Source: Anolis sagrei (Eukaryota; Chordata; Lepidosauria; Squamata; Anolidae). From it: DNA of 64,000 nt. The DNA lies in assembly GCF_037176765.1 (NCBI RefSeq), contig NC_090025.1, positions 93,765,006 to 93,829,005 on the forward strand, given 5' to 3'. The notes beneath the pieces were generated by a model. That model saw only the letters and a list, made by a program, of their open reading frames with translations, ran no database searches and had not been told where the DNA came from. Below are positions 11,352 to 21,321 of the stretch, one piece after another. Position numbers and translations under genes: made by a program. Position 1 is the stretch's first letter, and each line of letters opens with the position of its first letter.

Positions 11352-12165
11352 AAGCCGGATGGCGCGCGGAGGCCGCTTGTGAGCGCGCGCGCGCCATCCA
11401 ATGGGCTCCGGAGGAAGAGGAGGAGCCAGAGCCGGATGGCGCGCGGAGGCCGCTTGTGAGCCCGCGCGCGCCATCCAATGGGCTCCGGCTCCTGCGCCCC
11501 CCTCCTCCTCCTCCTCCTCCTCCTCCTCTTCCTCCCAGCTGGGAGGAAGAGGAGGAGGAGGAGGAGGAGGAGGGGGGCGCAGGAGCCAGAGCCGGATGGC
11601 GCGCGGAGGCCGCTTGTGAGCGCGCGCGCGCCATCCAATGGGCTCCGGAGGAAGAGGAGGAGCCAGAGCCGGATGGCGCGCGGAGGCCGCTTGTGAGCCC
11701 GCGCGCGCCATCCAATGGGCTCCGGCTCCTGCGCCCCCCTCCTCCTCCTCCTCCTCCTCCTCTTCCTCCCAGCTGGGAGGAAGAGGAGGAGGAGGAGGAG
11801 GAGGAGGGGGGCGCAGGAGCCAGAGCCGGATGGCGCGCGGAGGCCGCTTGTGAGCGCGCGCGCGCGCCATCCAATGGGCTCCGGAGGAAGAGGAGGAGCC
11901 AGAGCCGGATGGCGCGCGGAGGCCGCTTGTGAGCCCGCGCGCGCCATCCAATGGGCTCCGGCTCCTGCGCCCCCCTCCTCCTCCTCCTCCTCCTCCTCCT
12001 CTTCCTCCCAGCTGGGAGGAAGAGGAGGAGGAGGAGGAGGAGGAGGGGGGCGCAGGAGCCAGAGCCGGATGGCGCGCGGAGGCCGCTTGTGAGCGCGCGC
12101 GCGCGCCATCCAATGGGCTCCGGAGGAAGAGGAGGAGCCAGAGCCGGATGGCGCGCTCAGCAGCA
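11352..12165. repeat. GC-rich tandem array, ~237-base period, with internal palindromes
   Basis: 'atgggctccggaggaagag' recurs at about 11401, 11638, 11875 and 12114, a period of about 237 bases. Each unit has a (CTC)n run, 'cttcctcccagctgggaggaag' style dyad, and (GAG)n, so it can fold into a long hairpin. Long open frames on both strands in all phases arise from the triplet-like composition and are not genes. Confidence 0.85.
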
Positions 12166-15100
12166 GCCTCCATGCCATTAACGAGCGGAGCTTCAGCTCG
12201 TAAAATACATGGGGCTGCTGCTTCGATATTTTTAAACCCTTCCGGGTTTAAAAATATGTTTTGATATCGCTTCGGATATGCAAAAAATAACGATTTTAAT
12301 ACGAAATAACGAATTAACGAAACGAAACCGACAGGCCTAATGGAAACTAGTCCAATGTGGAAACTAGTCCAATGTGGGCTAGGCAAAACTACGGTGAAGT
12401 GGATCTGTAATTGGTTAAATGGACAAACCCAGAGGGTGCTCACCAATGCTTCCTCTTCATCCTGGAAAGAAGTGACGAGCGGAGTGCCGCAGGGTTCCGT
12501 CCTGTTCCACATCTTTATTAATGACTTAGATGAAGGGTTAGAAGGCAGGATCATCAAGTTTGCAGACGACACCAAACTGGGAGGGATAGCCAATACTCCA
12601 GAGGACAGGAGCAGTATTCAAAACGATCATGATTAGAGAGATGGGCCAAAACTAACAAAATGAAGTTCAATAGGGACAAATGCAAGATACTCCACTTTGG
12701 CAGGAAAAACGAAATGCAAAGATATAGAATGGGGCTCGAGAGCAGTACATGTGAAAAAGATCTTGGAGTCCTCGTGGACAACAAGTTAAACATGAGCCAA
12801 CAATTGATGTGGCGGCAAAAAAGCCAATGGGATTTTGGCCTGCATCAATAGGAGCATAGTGTCTAGATCTAGGGAAGTCATGCTCCCCCTCTATTCTGCT
12901 CTGGTTTGACCACACCTGGAATAGTGTGTCCAATTCTGGGCACCACAATTCAAGAGAGATATTGACAATCTGGAATGTGTCCAGAGGAGGGCGACTAAAA
13001 TGATCAAGGGTCTGGAGAACAAGCCCTATGAGGAGCGGCTTAAGGAGCTGGGCATGTTTAGCCTGAAGAAGAGAAGCTGAGAGGAGATATGATAGCCATG
13101 TATAAATATGTGAGAGGAAGCCACAGGGAGGAGGGAGCAAGCTTGTTTTCTGCTTCCCTGGAGACTAGGATGTGGAACAATGGCTTCAGACTACAAGAGA
13201 GGAGATTCCATCTGAACACGAGGAAGAACTTCCTGACTGTGAGAGCCGTTCAGCAGTGGAACTCTCTGCCCCGGAGTGTAGTGGATACTCCTTCTTTGGA
13301 AGCTTTTAAACAGAGGCTGGATGGCCATCTGTCAGGGGTGATTTGAATGCAATATTCCTGCTTCTTGGCAGGGGGTTGGACTGGATGGCCCATGAGGTCT
13401 CTTCCAACTCTTTGATTCTATGATTTAATGTCGGGGAAAACCTTTAGCTTTAACCTATACACACACAGAGTGTGGATATGCTATTGTGTGTTTTGTTTCA
13501 TGAACAAACTGTGGGACTATAGATATCCTACGCTACCTTCCCAACTGTCCTCCCTCCCTGACAGGGGCAGACCCCCCTCATTGGTCGGGCTCTGCCCCCC
13601 CCCCCAGCTCTTGGCTCCCCCCTGCTTTGCTTGGCTTCACCATCCCCACCAAGTTGCAACGGAAACGGCTGTGACAGGCTCGGAGCCTGGGGTCCACTGC
13701 TACTGCTGCCTGTGCTTCTGCCTCCTCCTCCTTCTCCTCTTCTTCCTCTATGTGGGTCTCCCTTCAGACTCTCTCCTGCCTCAGAAGCTTGGTGGGGGCT
13801 GGAAGACTTGGAAGTGCCCACCTTGCAAAGGCAACAGGAAGAGCCAAGAGGAGGGAAGAGAGGAGGTTGCCTCTCTCTCTCACAGGCTGTGCAAGGTGCT
13901 CTCCCCCTCTTTCCCATGCTTCCTTCTTTCTTTCCTCCCTTCTTCCTTTCTCTCTTTCCTCCGTCGCCACAGCAGGCAAGGAGGAAGGTGAAGAGGAAGG
14001 GGTCATGGCGGCCATGGAGATTGCCTGGGAAGTTCAAGGGGAAGGAGCGAGGGAGATAAGGAAAGAGGCATGAGAAGGAGGAATGAGAAGGAAAGCAAGC
14101 TGCTGGAAGGGGAAAGGAGGAGGGATTGCAACCCTTGCGAGATTCCTTCCCCCCCCCCCCTCTCTCTCTCACACACAACCGTCAGGGCGAAATGCCTCTT
14201 TTTCACCTGCTTTCTTCACCTTTAAAAGAAAAAGCAAAGGACAAGGGGAAGGCGAAGTTGTGTGTGTGTGGCCATGTGTGCGGGATAGGCTCTTGAGTAT
14301 GCTGCCCTGAGGGAGGAAGCTCAGTGCCAATTCACTGTGCCAGTTCTGTTTGTATGGCCGTGCATGCGCACGCCCTTGGTTCTCAATGATGTAATGGCCG
14401 CTCTTCCCTTGTGTGGTTTTTGGGGTTTCTGCTGTTTCTTTGGGGGGTTTTTTGAGTGGAGGACATACATTGGGTTGTTAGGTGTATCGTGTCCAAATTT
14501 CGTGTCAATTCCCCCAGTGGTTTTCGAGTTCTGTGAATATCACAAACGAACATTACATTTTTATTTATATAGATTTTTTTGGTGAGAGCAATTCTTCTGT
14601 TTGTTTTTGTATGCAGTGAATACAACTTTATTTCTTTTCTACTTAAAATGAAAGACTCATGTGTTTTCTTTTATGAGTTACTTTAGCACACTTAGAGTTA
14701 CAAGGGCTAGAGTGAGTCTGCGGGCCGCTCACGCTAAAGCTTCCAAACTATTTGTCAATTAACAAAATCACCCCTCTTTAGCCCCATTTGTCAGTTAATA
14801 AAAACATCCCAGGAGTTATCCCTTCTCCCTCTTTGGTCTAATTCTCCCACAACAACAGCCTGGCACCTTCTGGTTGTTATCCACTCTCAGCAACTGGCAT
14901 ACCCTCACCACCCTCAAGATAATAGTATGGTGAAAAGCATGATAAGATGCGGCATTCAGTACAAACTTAGACATCGTAAATACAAACAGCTCAAGATAAA
15001 AAAATAAATAAAAGAAATCACCAAGCCAATTGGGGGACCAAGTGCCAGTCACTTTTTCCTCGCAATGGTTTATAATGGACAAGAACTACAGATGCCACCT

Positions 15101-15236
15101 CAGAGTGAAGTTGCGATTAAAATGGAATCTTAAATGATATGGGAAATTACACAGATGCGATAGTGCATGATTTTCTGGTTGAAGCTACAATTTTGGCCTC
15201 CTTTGCCACCGTCATCCAAAAACAGCATCTCTTTTA

Positions 15237-16340
15237 GGTTCTTGTGGGTTTTTTCGGGCTATAGAGCCATGTTCTAGAGGCATTTCTCCTGACGTTTCGC
15301 CTGCATCTATGGCAAGCATCCTCAGAGGTGTGAGATCTGTTGGAATTAGGACAAAGGGTTTATATATCTGTTGAATGGCTGGGGTGGGGCAAGGAGCTCT
15401 TCCCTGCTGCAGTTAGGTGTGAATGTTTCAGCTGATCACCTTCATTAGCATTTGAAGGCCTGCCTGAGCCTGGGAAAATCTCTTGCTGGGAGGTGTTAAT
15501 CTGTGCCTGGTTGTTTCCTCTCTGTTGTTTTGCTGTTGTAATTTTAGAGTTTTTTAATACTGGTAGCCAGATTTTGTTCATTTTCATGGTCTCTTCCTTT
15601 CTGTTGAAATTGTCCACATGCTTGTGGATTTCAATTCGTGTTTGGGCAATGCTGCGTTTGGTGGTCCCTATGTATACGGTAGACTCCTGCATACCATGCA
15701 GCTGTGGACAAGTCTACATAGGGACCACCAAACGCAGCGCCCAGACACGCATCAAGGAACATGAAAGGCACTGCAGACTACTTCAACCAGAGAAGTCAGC
15801 CATAGCAGAGCACCTGATGAACCAGCCTGAACACAGCATATTATTTGAGAACACAGAAATGCTGGACCACACCAACAACCACCATGTCAGACTACACAGA
15901 GAAGCCATTGAAATCCACAAGCTTGTGGACAATTTCAACAGAAAGGAAGAGACCATGAAAATGAACAAAATCTGGCTACCAGTATTAAAAAACTCTAAAA
16001 TTACAACAGCAAAACAACAGAGAGGAAACAACCAGGCACAGATTAACACTTCCCAGCAAGAGATTTTCCCAGGCTCAGGCAGGCCTTCAAATGCTAATGA
16101 AGGTGATCAGCTGAAACATTCACATCTAACTGCAGCAGAGAAGAGCTCTTTGCCCCACCCCAGCCATTCCACAGATATATAAACCCATTGTCCTAATTCC
16201 AACAGACCTCACTACCTCTGAGGATGCTTGCCATAGATGCAGGCGAAACGTCAGGAGAAATGCCTCTAGAACATGGCTCTATAGCCTGAAAAAACCCACA
16301 AGAACCTAGTGATTCCAGCCATGAAAGCCTTCAACAATAC
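15237..16340. mobile_element. Penelope-like element with inverted arms, beside exon 13B
   Basis: The left arm (15237 to about 15675) is the reverse complement of the right arm's end (about 15900-16310), with 'catgcagctgtggacaagtc' near the centre. The right part carries the GIY-YIG motif IPCSCGQVYIGTTKRS; the left arm lacks an internal piece of it. It is flanked by a perfect 13-base duplication AGCATCTCTTTTA (15224-15236 and 16341-16353). The same 13 bases occur once, uninterrupted, in unit A at 33041-33053. It begins only 14 bases into the intron after exon 13B. Confidence 0.88.
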
Positions 16341-16354
16341 AGCATCTCTTTTAC

Positions 16355-16455
16355 CTGAATCTGTTTGATCCGACGTTCTGGTTCTCTTCAGTGCCCCAAG
16401 TGGTTTATACATTGGTTTGTTCCTTTGACTGTACATTCGGCACAACGGTTTTAAA
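16355..16455 (-). CDS. DCLRE1C: DCLRE1C exon 13, distal copy B
   Basis: 101 bases between ctttcag| and |GTAAAA. It reads (I)LKPLCRMYSQRNKPMYKPLG then ALKRTRTSDQTDS, matching human LKPLCRSSQ and KYKPLGKLKRART. Phase is the same as exon 13A. It differs from 13A at 8 bases. The Penelope-like element lies just beyond the donor, which itself is intact. Confidence 0.88.
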
Positions 16456-16554
16456 CTGAAAGTAATAAGCATATTATTCATTTTGGACTTTTCGATCCAG
16501 AGACTGCTCACTCGCTGGCTTTCTTCGCTCTATATCCTTATGTAAGGGCGGCCT

Positions 16555-17225
16555 TACATAAGCATCCAATGATGCTATCAACATATACACCGATAAAAAT
16601 TACAATTAAAACAGTAACATCCATTTAAAACATTATACAATTCAACAAATAAATTCATTTAACACTAAATTAACGTTCCAATAAAACCAAGCCAAGCTGG
16701 AAAATCCAGTGTCACAATGTCCAAAATTTTTCTTTCCTATTGCCGCTCTACTCTATAGTCAAAAGCCTGGTTCCAGAGCCAGGTCTTCAGTTGTCTTCTA
16801 AAGGACAGGAGGGAGGCGGCCAGCCTGATGTCCTTAGAGAGGGAGTTCCACAGACATGGGGGCCACTGCCGAGAAGGCCCTGTCTCTCGTCCCCAAAAGT
16901 GGTGGGATCAAGAGCAGCGCCTCCTCTGACGATCTTAAGCTTCGTGATGGTTCATAGCAGGAGATATGTTCGGACAGGTAATCTGGGCCAGAACCGTTCA
17001 GGGCTTTAAAGGTTAAAACCAGCACTTTGAATTGTACTCAGAAGCTGATCGGCAGCCAGTGGAGTTGGCGTAACAGAGAAGTAGTATACTCCCTGTACGC
17101 CGCTCCAGTTACTAACGTGGCTGCCGACCGTTGGACTAATTGGAGCTTCCGAGAAGTTTTCGAAGGTAGCCCCACGTAGAGTGTTGTAGTAATCTATTCG
17201 GGATATTTTGGCTGGCTATAGTAAA
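16555..17225 (-). mobile_element. L2-like LINE 3' end
   Basis: On the minus strand, fragments such as VLTFKALNGSGPDYLSEHIS and the tail with 'ggcctggctt' match the L2-like family also present at 27.1, 38.0, 48.0 and 50.4 kb. It is specific to unit B and disrupted by stops. Confidence 0.65.
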
Positions 17226-17294
17226 TTTAAGGGTAGCCTGATTTTCAGGTAGTTACATTAATAGACCAAAGCAACACAACAAAAAGACACTTAC

Positions 17295-17383
17295 ATTTCT
17301 ATAACTCTCTCCTCTGTTGCACTTGTTGGAATTACACCGGGACACACATTGACGGGGCAAATATAGCTCACAAAATCCTGGAT
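17295..17383 (-). CDS. DCLRE1C: DCLRE1C exon 12, distal copy B
   Basis: 89 bases from gcttctag| or its equivalent to |GTAAGTG. It reads [20 protein letters not shown] then SATEERVIE. The human counterpart is [20 protein letters not shown] then GTTMDKVVE. It differs from 12A at 7 bases, including F to C, N to G and G to S changes. Reading frame and both splice sites are intact. Confidence 0.87.
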
Positions 17384-17547
17384 CTAGAAGCAGTAGTGGT
17401 GGAGGAAGAGGTGTTATTTCGGAATTTAAAATCTTACAGAACTTTTCAACAGCCTTGAGAAAAAGTGTTTCTTGTTTATAAAGCCTTGAAACTCGAAGAT
17501 CACACAAAAGAGCATTCACAGTGAATCAAGGGAGTTTTATCTGCCAG

Positions 17548-17548
<1 letters not shown>

Positions 17549-17593
<45 letters not shown>
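17549..17593. repeat. (AAT)n microsatellite, left of R4-like LINE
   Basis: About 15 AAT/TAA repeats directly precede the LINE fragment at 17594. A second AAT run follows it at 18196-18220. Confidence 0.9.
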
Positions 17594-17595
<2 letters not shown>

Positions 17596-18195
17596 ACCAT
17601 CTCCTCAGCTGTTGCAAGAAAATTGCACAGACGGACTACAAACAAAGACACAACTCTGTGGCCCAGATGATTCACTGGAACTTATGTCACAAGGACCACC
17701 TGCCAGCAGTAAAGAATTGGTGGGATCATAAACCCGCAAAGGTCATGGAAAATGAACACCCAAAAATACTTTCGAATCCAGACTGATAACGTTTTGAAAC
17801 ACAATACACCAGACATCACAACTGTGGAAAAGAAAAAAATCTGGATTATTGATGTCGCCATTCCAGGTGACAGTCACATTGAGGAAAAACAGCAGGAAAA
17901 ACTCAGCCGCTATCAAGACCTCAAAAATCGAACTGCAAAGGCGCTGGCATAAACCAGTACAGGTGGTCCCAGTGGTCATCGGCACACAAAGATCTCAGCT
18001 GGCATTTGGAAACAATAAACATCGACAAAATCACGATCTGTCAATTGCAAAAGGCCACCTTACTTGGATCTACATGCATCATTTGAAAATACATCACACA
18101 GTCCTAGACGCTTGGGAAGTGTTTGACTTGTGATTTTGTGATACGAAATCCAGTATATATACCTCGTTTGCTGTGACATACTGTGCTTTTGTGTC
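17594..18195 (+). mobile_element. R4-like LINE 3' end with restriction-like endonuclease
   Basis: The translation contains HNTPDITTVEKKKIWIIDVA followed by IPGDSHIEEKQQEKL and RYQDLK, and in another frame VVPVVIGTQ. This arrangement (PD, then IDVAIP-D, then K) is the restriction-like endonuclease region of R2/R4-group LINEs. The reverse transcriptase part is absent. A frame change lies near 17.9 kb. Location inside a TAA repeat fits the target preference reported for Dong/R4 elements. Confidence 0.6.
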
Positions 18196-18220
18196 AATAA
18201 TAATAATAATAATAACAATA
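18196..18220. repeat. (AAT)n microsatellite, right of R4-like LINE
   Basis: AAT repeats follow the LINE 3' end directly and merge with the reverse-oriented tail of an L2-like LINE. Confidence 0.8.
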
Positions 18221-18400
18221 AACTTTATTTATACCCCGCCACCATCTCCCCAACGGGGACTCGGAGCGGCTTACATGAGGCCAAGCCTGAACAACAAATT
18301 ACAATGCAATGAGATACAAATTGCCATAAAATAAACAACATAACATTAACATAAAAACATATAAGCGTATAAACAATGAACAAAAAAGATTTTAAAAATG
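18221..18400 (-). mobile_element. L2-like LINE 3' tail
   Basis: On the minus strand the sequence reads 'gtaagccgctccgagtcccc', 'ggagatggtggcggggtata' and an AATA-type tail, which is the recurrent 3' end of the L2-like family here. Confidence 0.65.
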
Positions 18401-18532
18401 GCTGGCTTGATTAGGCATGGTATGTCCTTTCAGAGTGATTTTAATCAGCAATTGCAATAAACTTATTCTATACGGTTGCTTTCAAAAGTGCCAAACTAAT
18501 ATGTGAAAATGCAGTGGAAAACATTGAATTTC

Positions 18533-18651
18533 AAGTGCTTATTATCATCTCTATTGTATCTTTCTTAGCCCAAAGCCTATGAGCTTAGACTGGCAATAAA
18601 TCTAAATAAGTGCCTATATAACTGCACCAACAGTTTTTGTATTATAAGGGA
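18533..18651. repeat. 119-base direct repeat, left copy
   Basis: The 119 bases recur at 19540-19658 with 5 differences and no gaps. The single-copy equivalent is in unit A (36568 onward, later interrupted by a CR1). The pair brackets an L2-like LINE. Confidence 0.9.
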
Positions 18652-19539
18652 TCCTCAACCTGCATACCAGCAGGTTGAGGGTGAACCCAGCGAAGACGGA
18701 GATCCTTTGGCTGGGCCGTCCGGGTGGGAGGGAGATCCAGCTGCCTACCCTGGATGGCGAGACACTACGTCCGTCACCTTCTGTAAAAAGTCTTGGTGTC
18801 TTATTGGACAATGGAGGCCCAGGTCTCTGCTGTGAGCAGATCTGCGTTTTTCCATCTACGTCAGGCTAGGCGACTGGCTCCCTTCCTATCTAGGAACGAC
18901 CTGACTACGGTGATCCAGGCAACGGTCATCTCGAGGCTTGACTACTGTAACACCCTCTACATTGGCCTTCCTTTGTCAGTGATCCGGAAACTGAAGCTGG
19001 TACAAAATACGGCGGCTCGTCTTCTCGCCGGGGTGCCAGCAAGGTGTTGTATCACCCCAATTCTACAACAGCTGCACTGGCTTCCGATTGAGTACTGGAT
19101 TACTTTCAAGGTGCTGGTACTAACCTTTAAGGCCTTATATGGTCTGGGGCCGGCATACCTGAGGGCCCACTTATCCTCCTACCAACCCCAGAGATTACTT
19201 CTGTCCGAAGACCAAAATGTGCTTGAAGTCCCCAACATCTGGACTTATCTGTCCTTTACTAGGCAGAAAGCCTTCTCGATTGTAGCCCCTTATTTATGGG
19301 ATGCCTTGCCAGTTGAAACCCAAACTATCCGAGACCTACTTGCTTTTCAGAGAGCCTGTAAAACCTTTCTCTTCCGACAAGCTTTCGATGGGTGAATAAC
19401 TCGGGACTATGTCTGTTCTTGTTTTTATTGTATTTTAAAGTTAATTGTATTGTTTTAATCTACTGCTGTAAACCGCTCCGAGCCAAATTGGGAGTAGCGG
19501 TATACAAGTCGAATAAATAAATAAAAATAAATAATAAAT
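18652..19539 (+). mobile_element. L2-like LINE, 3' part of the reverse transcriptase ORF
   Basis: The frame from about 18793 to 19395 reads VISRLDYCNTLYIGLPLSVI, LQQLHWLPIEYWITFKVLVL and ends ACKTFLFRQAFDG. This is the C-terminal region of L2-group LINE ORF2. It ends with 'aaaccgctccgagccaaatt' and (AATA)n. It is truncated at the 5' end. Confidence 0.8.
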
Positions 19540-19658
19540 AAGTGCTTATTATCATTTCTATTGTATCTTTCTTAGCCCAAAGCCTATGAGCTTAGACAGG
19601 CAATAAATCTAAATAAGTGCCCATATAACTGCACCAATCGTTTTTGTATTATAAGGGA
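19540..19658. repeat. 119-base direct repeat, right copy
   Basis: Second copy of the repeat at 18533-18651. Its right end passes without a break into the sequence upstream of exon 11B, so this copy is in the original context. Confidence 0.9.
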
Positions 19659-19697
19659 CATTATTAGTTTAGAAAATAAACAGGAAAATACACATAC

Positions 19698-19752
19698 CTC
19701 ACTAAAAGATGAGTGAAATGAAAAGCATGCTCTGTATGAACTATCTCCAGTC
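19698..19752 (-). CDS. DCLRE1C: DCLRE1C exon 11, distal copy B
   Basis: 55 bases from ctgtttag|G to GAG|GTATGT. It reads (R)TGDSSYRACFSFHSSFSE; human is TGESSYRACFSFHSSYSE. Frame and phase are intact. The donor GTATGT is closer to consensus than the GTTTGT of exon 11A. Confidence 0.88.
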
Positions 19753-20407
19753 CTAAACAGAAACCACAAAGAAAAAAAGTATCATCATTTTACTACATCA
19801 CAACATCAAGTTAAGAAAAGAAGCAGTGGACGATACAAAAGAAGCTACTTTAAGGAACAGCAGAGAATTCTGCAGGATGTGAATCTTCCAAATGTACACT
19901 AGAGGAGCTCTAGTATTCACCAGAGCAGGGGTTCCCAAAGTGTGCTGCTATGCTGTGCTGCCTTCCTCTTCCTCCTCCTCCTCCTCCTCCTCCTCCCCAT
20001 CTCCCTGACCTAGGCTGAGGGACTTGCAGCGCATCCAATGGACAGCCGCCTTGGGGCTGTCTCTCAGATTGAATTGGTTAGCAGGAGCAAGCAGCTGTCT
20101 TTAAACAGAAAATACGAGCTTTCCGAGCTCAGAAACTGCCAGCAAAGATCACAAAAGCAGAGCTGGGATGAGGAGCCTGGGAGTCAAGCCACTCAGTGAA
20201 TGGCAGTGAATGTGTTTGAAAGGCAAAAGAGAGAGAAAAAGAGAGAGGAGGGCTGGAAGAAAACTGAGCTGGAGTCCCAAGAACAATAATAGAGGGTGCT
20301 CCGGGCATTAAAAAGAAGAAATGGCAAGGAAGATTTCAGGGAATCTCTGCTGAACTCTGACAACCTCTGCCTCAAGTATCAGGCGCATTGTTCACATTAA
20401 CTTTGGG

Positions 20408-20419
20408 TATACATATCAT

Positions 20420-20450
<31 letters not shown>
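20408..20450. repeat. (CA)n(TA)n microsatellite
   Basis: A CA run followed by a TA run. The mirror image (TA then CA) appears at 21275-21317 on the other side of the 'gtataagac' repeat, as if that element had inserted into or expanded with a TA/CA tract. Confidence 0.8.
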
Positions 20451-21274
20451 CCATATAGTCTGGTGTATAAGACTACTTTTTAACCCAAGAAAATCAGGGG
20501 TAGTCTTATATGCGGGAGTTGTCTTATACGCGGGGGTCGTCTTATACGCTGGAGTGGTCTTATACACGGGAGCCGTCTTATACGCAGGAGTAGCCTTATG
20601 CATGGGAGTTGTCTTATATGCGGGAGTAGACTTATATGCGGGAGTTGTCTTACAGAGCGGGTGCTGAAACTTCCAATCCAGATTGGAGAATCTGTGGTTG
20701 CTGCATATGGTGGGGGGAGCTCAAAAATGGCAGTGGCTGTGTCCCTGCCGTTTGCAGCGACTGTATGAAAGCATTAAGGGCGACGCTGTACAAGAATGGT
20801 AGAAGAAAATCCATTCATCAGGATTCATGGACTTAATGCGGTCCCGATGGTGAGGTGAAGGGGTGCCTCACTGGGAAGGTGTAAGTGAAAGGCGAAGCAA
20901 GCTGCAGGTATCCGGGGCGCCCGGGGTATGGAGAAAAGAGATGGAGTGGCTCTGGGCCCAGACAAACACACCTCTTTTACCTGTCTGGCCTGTCCTTGTA
21001 TCCTATTACCGTACTCCTCCTCTGCCTCTCAAATCCCGCTCCTGAAGACTGCAGTGAAGTGGTGCAGGTGCGCATGTGCGAGATCTGAGAGGCAGAGGAG
21101 TACGGTAATAGGAAAATTACCATATTGAAATCAAATCTGATGCTTTTAAATTTTTTATTTGGTGTGTGTTGGAAGAGGGGTAGTCTTATACGGCGAGTAT
21201 ATCCCAAACTCTATATTTTAACTGGAAAAGTTGGGGGTCGTCTTATACGCCCAGTCATCTTATATGCTGGAATA
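20451..21274. mobile_element. 'gtataagac' inverted-end repeat with internal minisatellite
   Basis: It starts 'ccatatagtctggtgtataa' and ends with 'gtcatcttatatgctggaat' style sequence. The copy at 41697-42486 shares the whole arrangement, including 'gagcgggtgctgaaacttcc'. It is a non-coding DNA-transposon-like repeat. Near its left end are about eight 18-20-base units of 'gtcttatacgcgggagt' type. Confidence 0.7.
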
Positions 21275-21321
21275 TACAGTATATATATATATAGATATAC
21301 ACACACACACACACACAGAGT

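Larger units (their letters stand above)
10965..12339. mobile_element. hAT element with GC-rich palindromic core, inside CR1
   Basis: Ends TAGGCCTGT and ACAGGCCTA are inverted. Flanks are a perfect 8-base duplication ATGGAAAC (10957-10964 and 12340-12347) of CR1 sequence. The uninterrupted CR1 copy at 55.9 kb (minus strand) confirms the empty site. No transposase is present. Within it are a smaller inverted-repeat unit (10965-11144), a Penelope-like tail fragment (11145-11350) and a GC-rich tandem array (11352-12165). Confidence 0.85.
10690..13424 (+). mobile_element. CR1 LINE, interrupted by a hAT
   Basis: Translations show PVSLTSIPGKILEKIVKEVV, then after the hAT a frame with [20 protein letters not shown] (catalytic FADD), [16 protein letters not shown] and [14 protein letters not shown]. 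These are CR1 reverse transcriptase segments. It ends in the CR1 3' signature 'ggactggatggcccatgagg' and 'gattctatgattt'. Several stops and frame changes mark it as inactive. It appears to sit in an older SINE-like repeat whose left part is 10505-10690 and right part about 13425-13455. Confidence 0.85.
10111..14573. mobile_element. Composite repeat with 'tagctgtacccgccacgcg' end
   Basis: The left edge 'tagctgtacccgccacgcgt' and right edge near 'tttttatttatatag' resemble the ends of the SPIN-interior-bearing repeat at 60.3-61.6 kb, where the edge appears inverted. A GC-rich, gene-free filler (13.5-14.33 kb) and nested CR1 and hAT elements lie inside. Family and exact edges are uncertain. Confidence 0.35.
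6280..19905 (-). repeat. Duplicated segment, unit B (DCLRE1C exons 11-14, distal copy)
   Basis: Exons 11-14 of DCLRE1C with their introns and 3' flank recur here and in unit A (about 25829-37490). Homology begins near 'gagaatacaaaa' (about 6280, matching about 25831) and ends near the 'actaga' at about 19905 (matching about 37490). Order and orientation are the same, so this is a direct duplication, not a processed copy. Coding exons differ at about 7-8% of positions (7 of 89 in exon 12, 8 of 101 in exon 13). B-specific insertions include Penelope-like elements, the 9.35-14.7 kb nest and LINEs. Confidence 0.9.

Noticed and set aside
11111-12593. Long open frames (up to 415 codons) on both strands in the GC-rich array
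   Set aside because: They occur in several overlapping frames, repeat with the 237-base unit and have a low-complexity composition (R/E/P/S/L runs). They are by-products of the satellite.
13428-14206. Overlapping 140-216-codon frames on both strands
   Set aside because: GC-rich, proline/serine-rich shadows in a repeat; no family resemblance or splice context.
8324-19752. Cassette B as a processed pseudogene
   Set aside because: Introns, splice sites and intronic sequence are retained, so it arose by DNA duplication.
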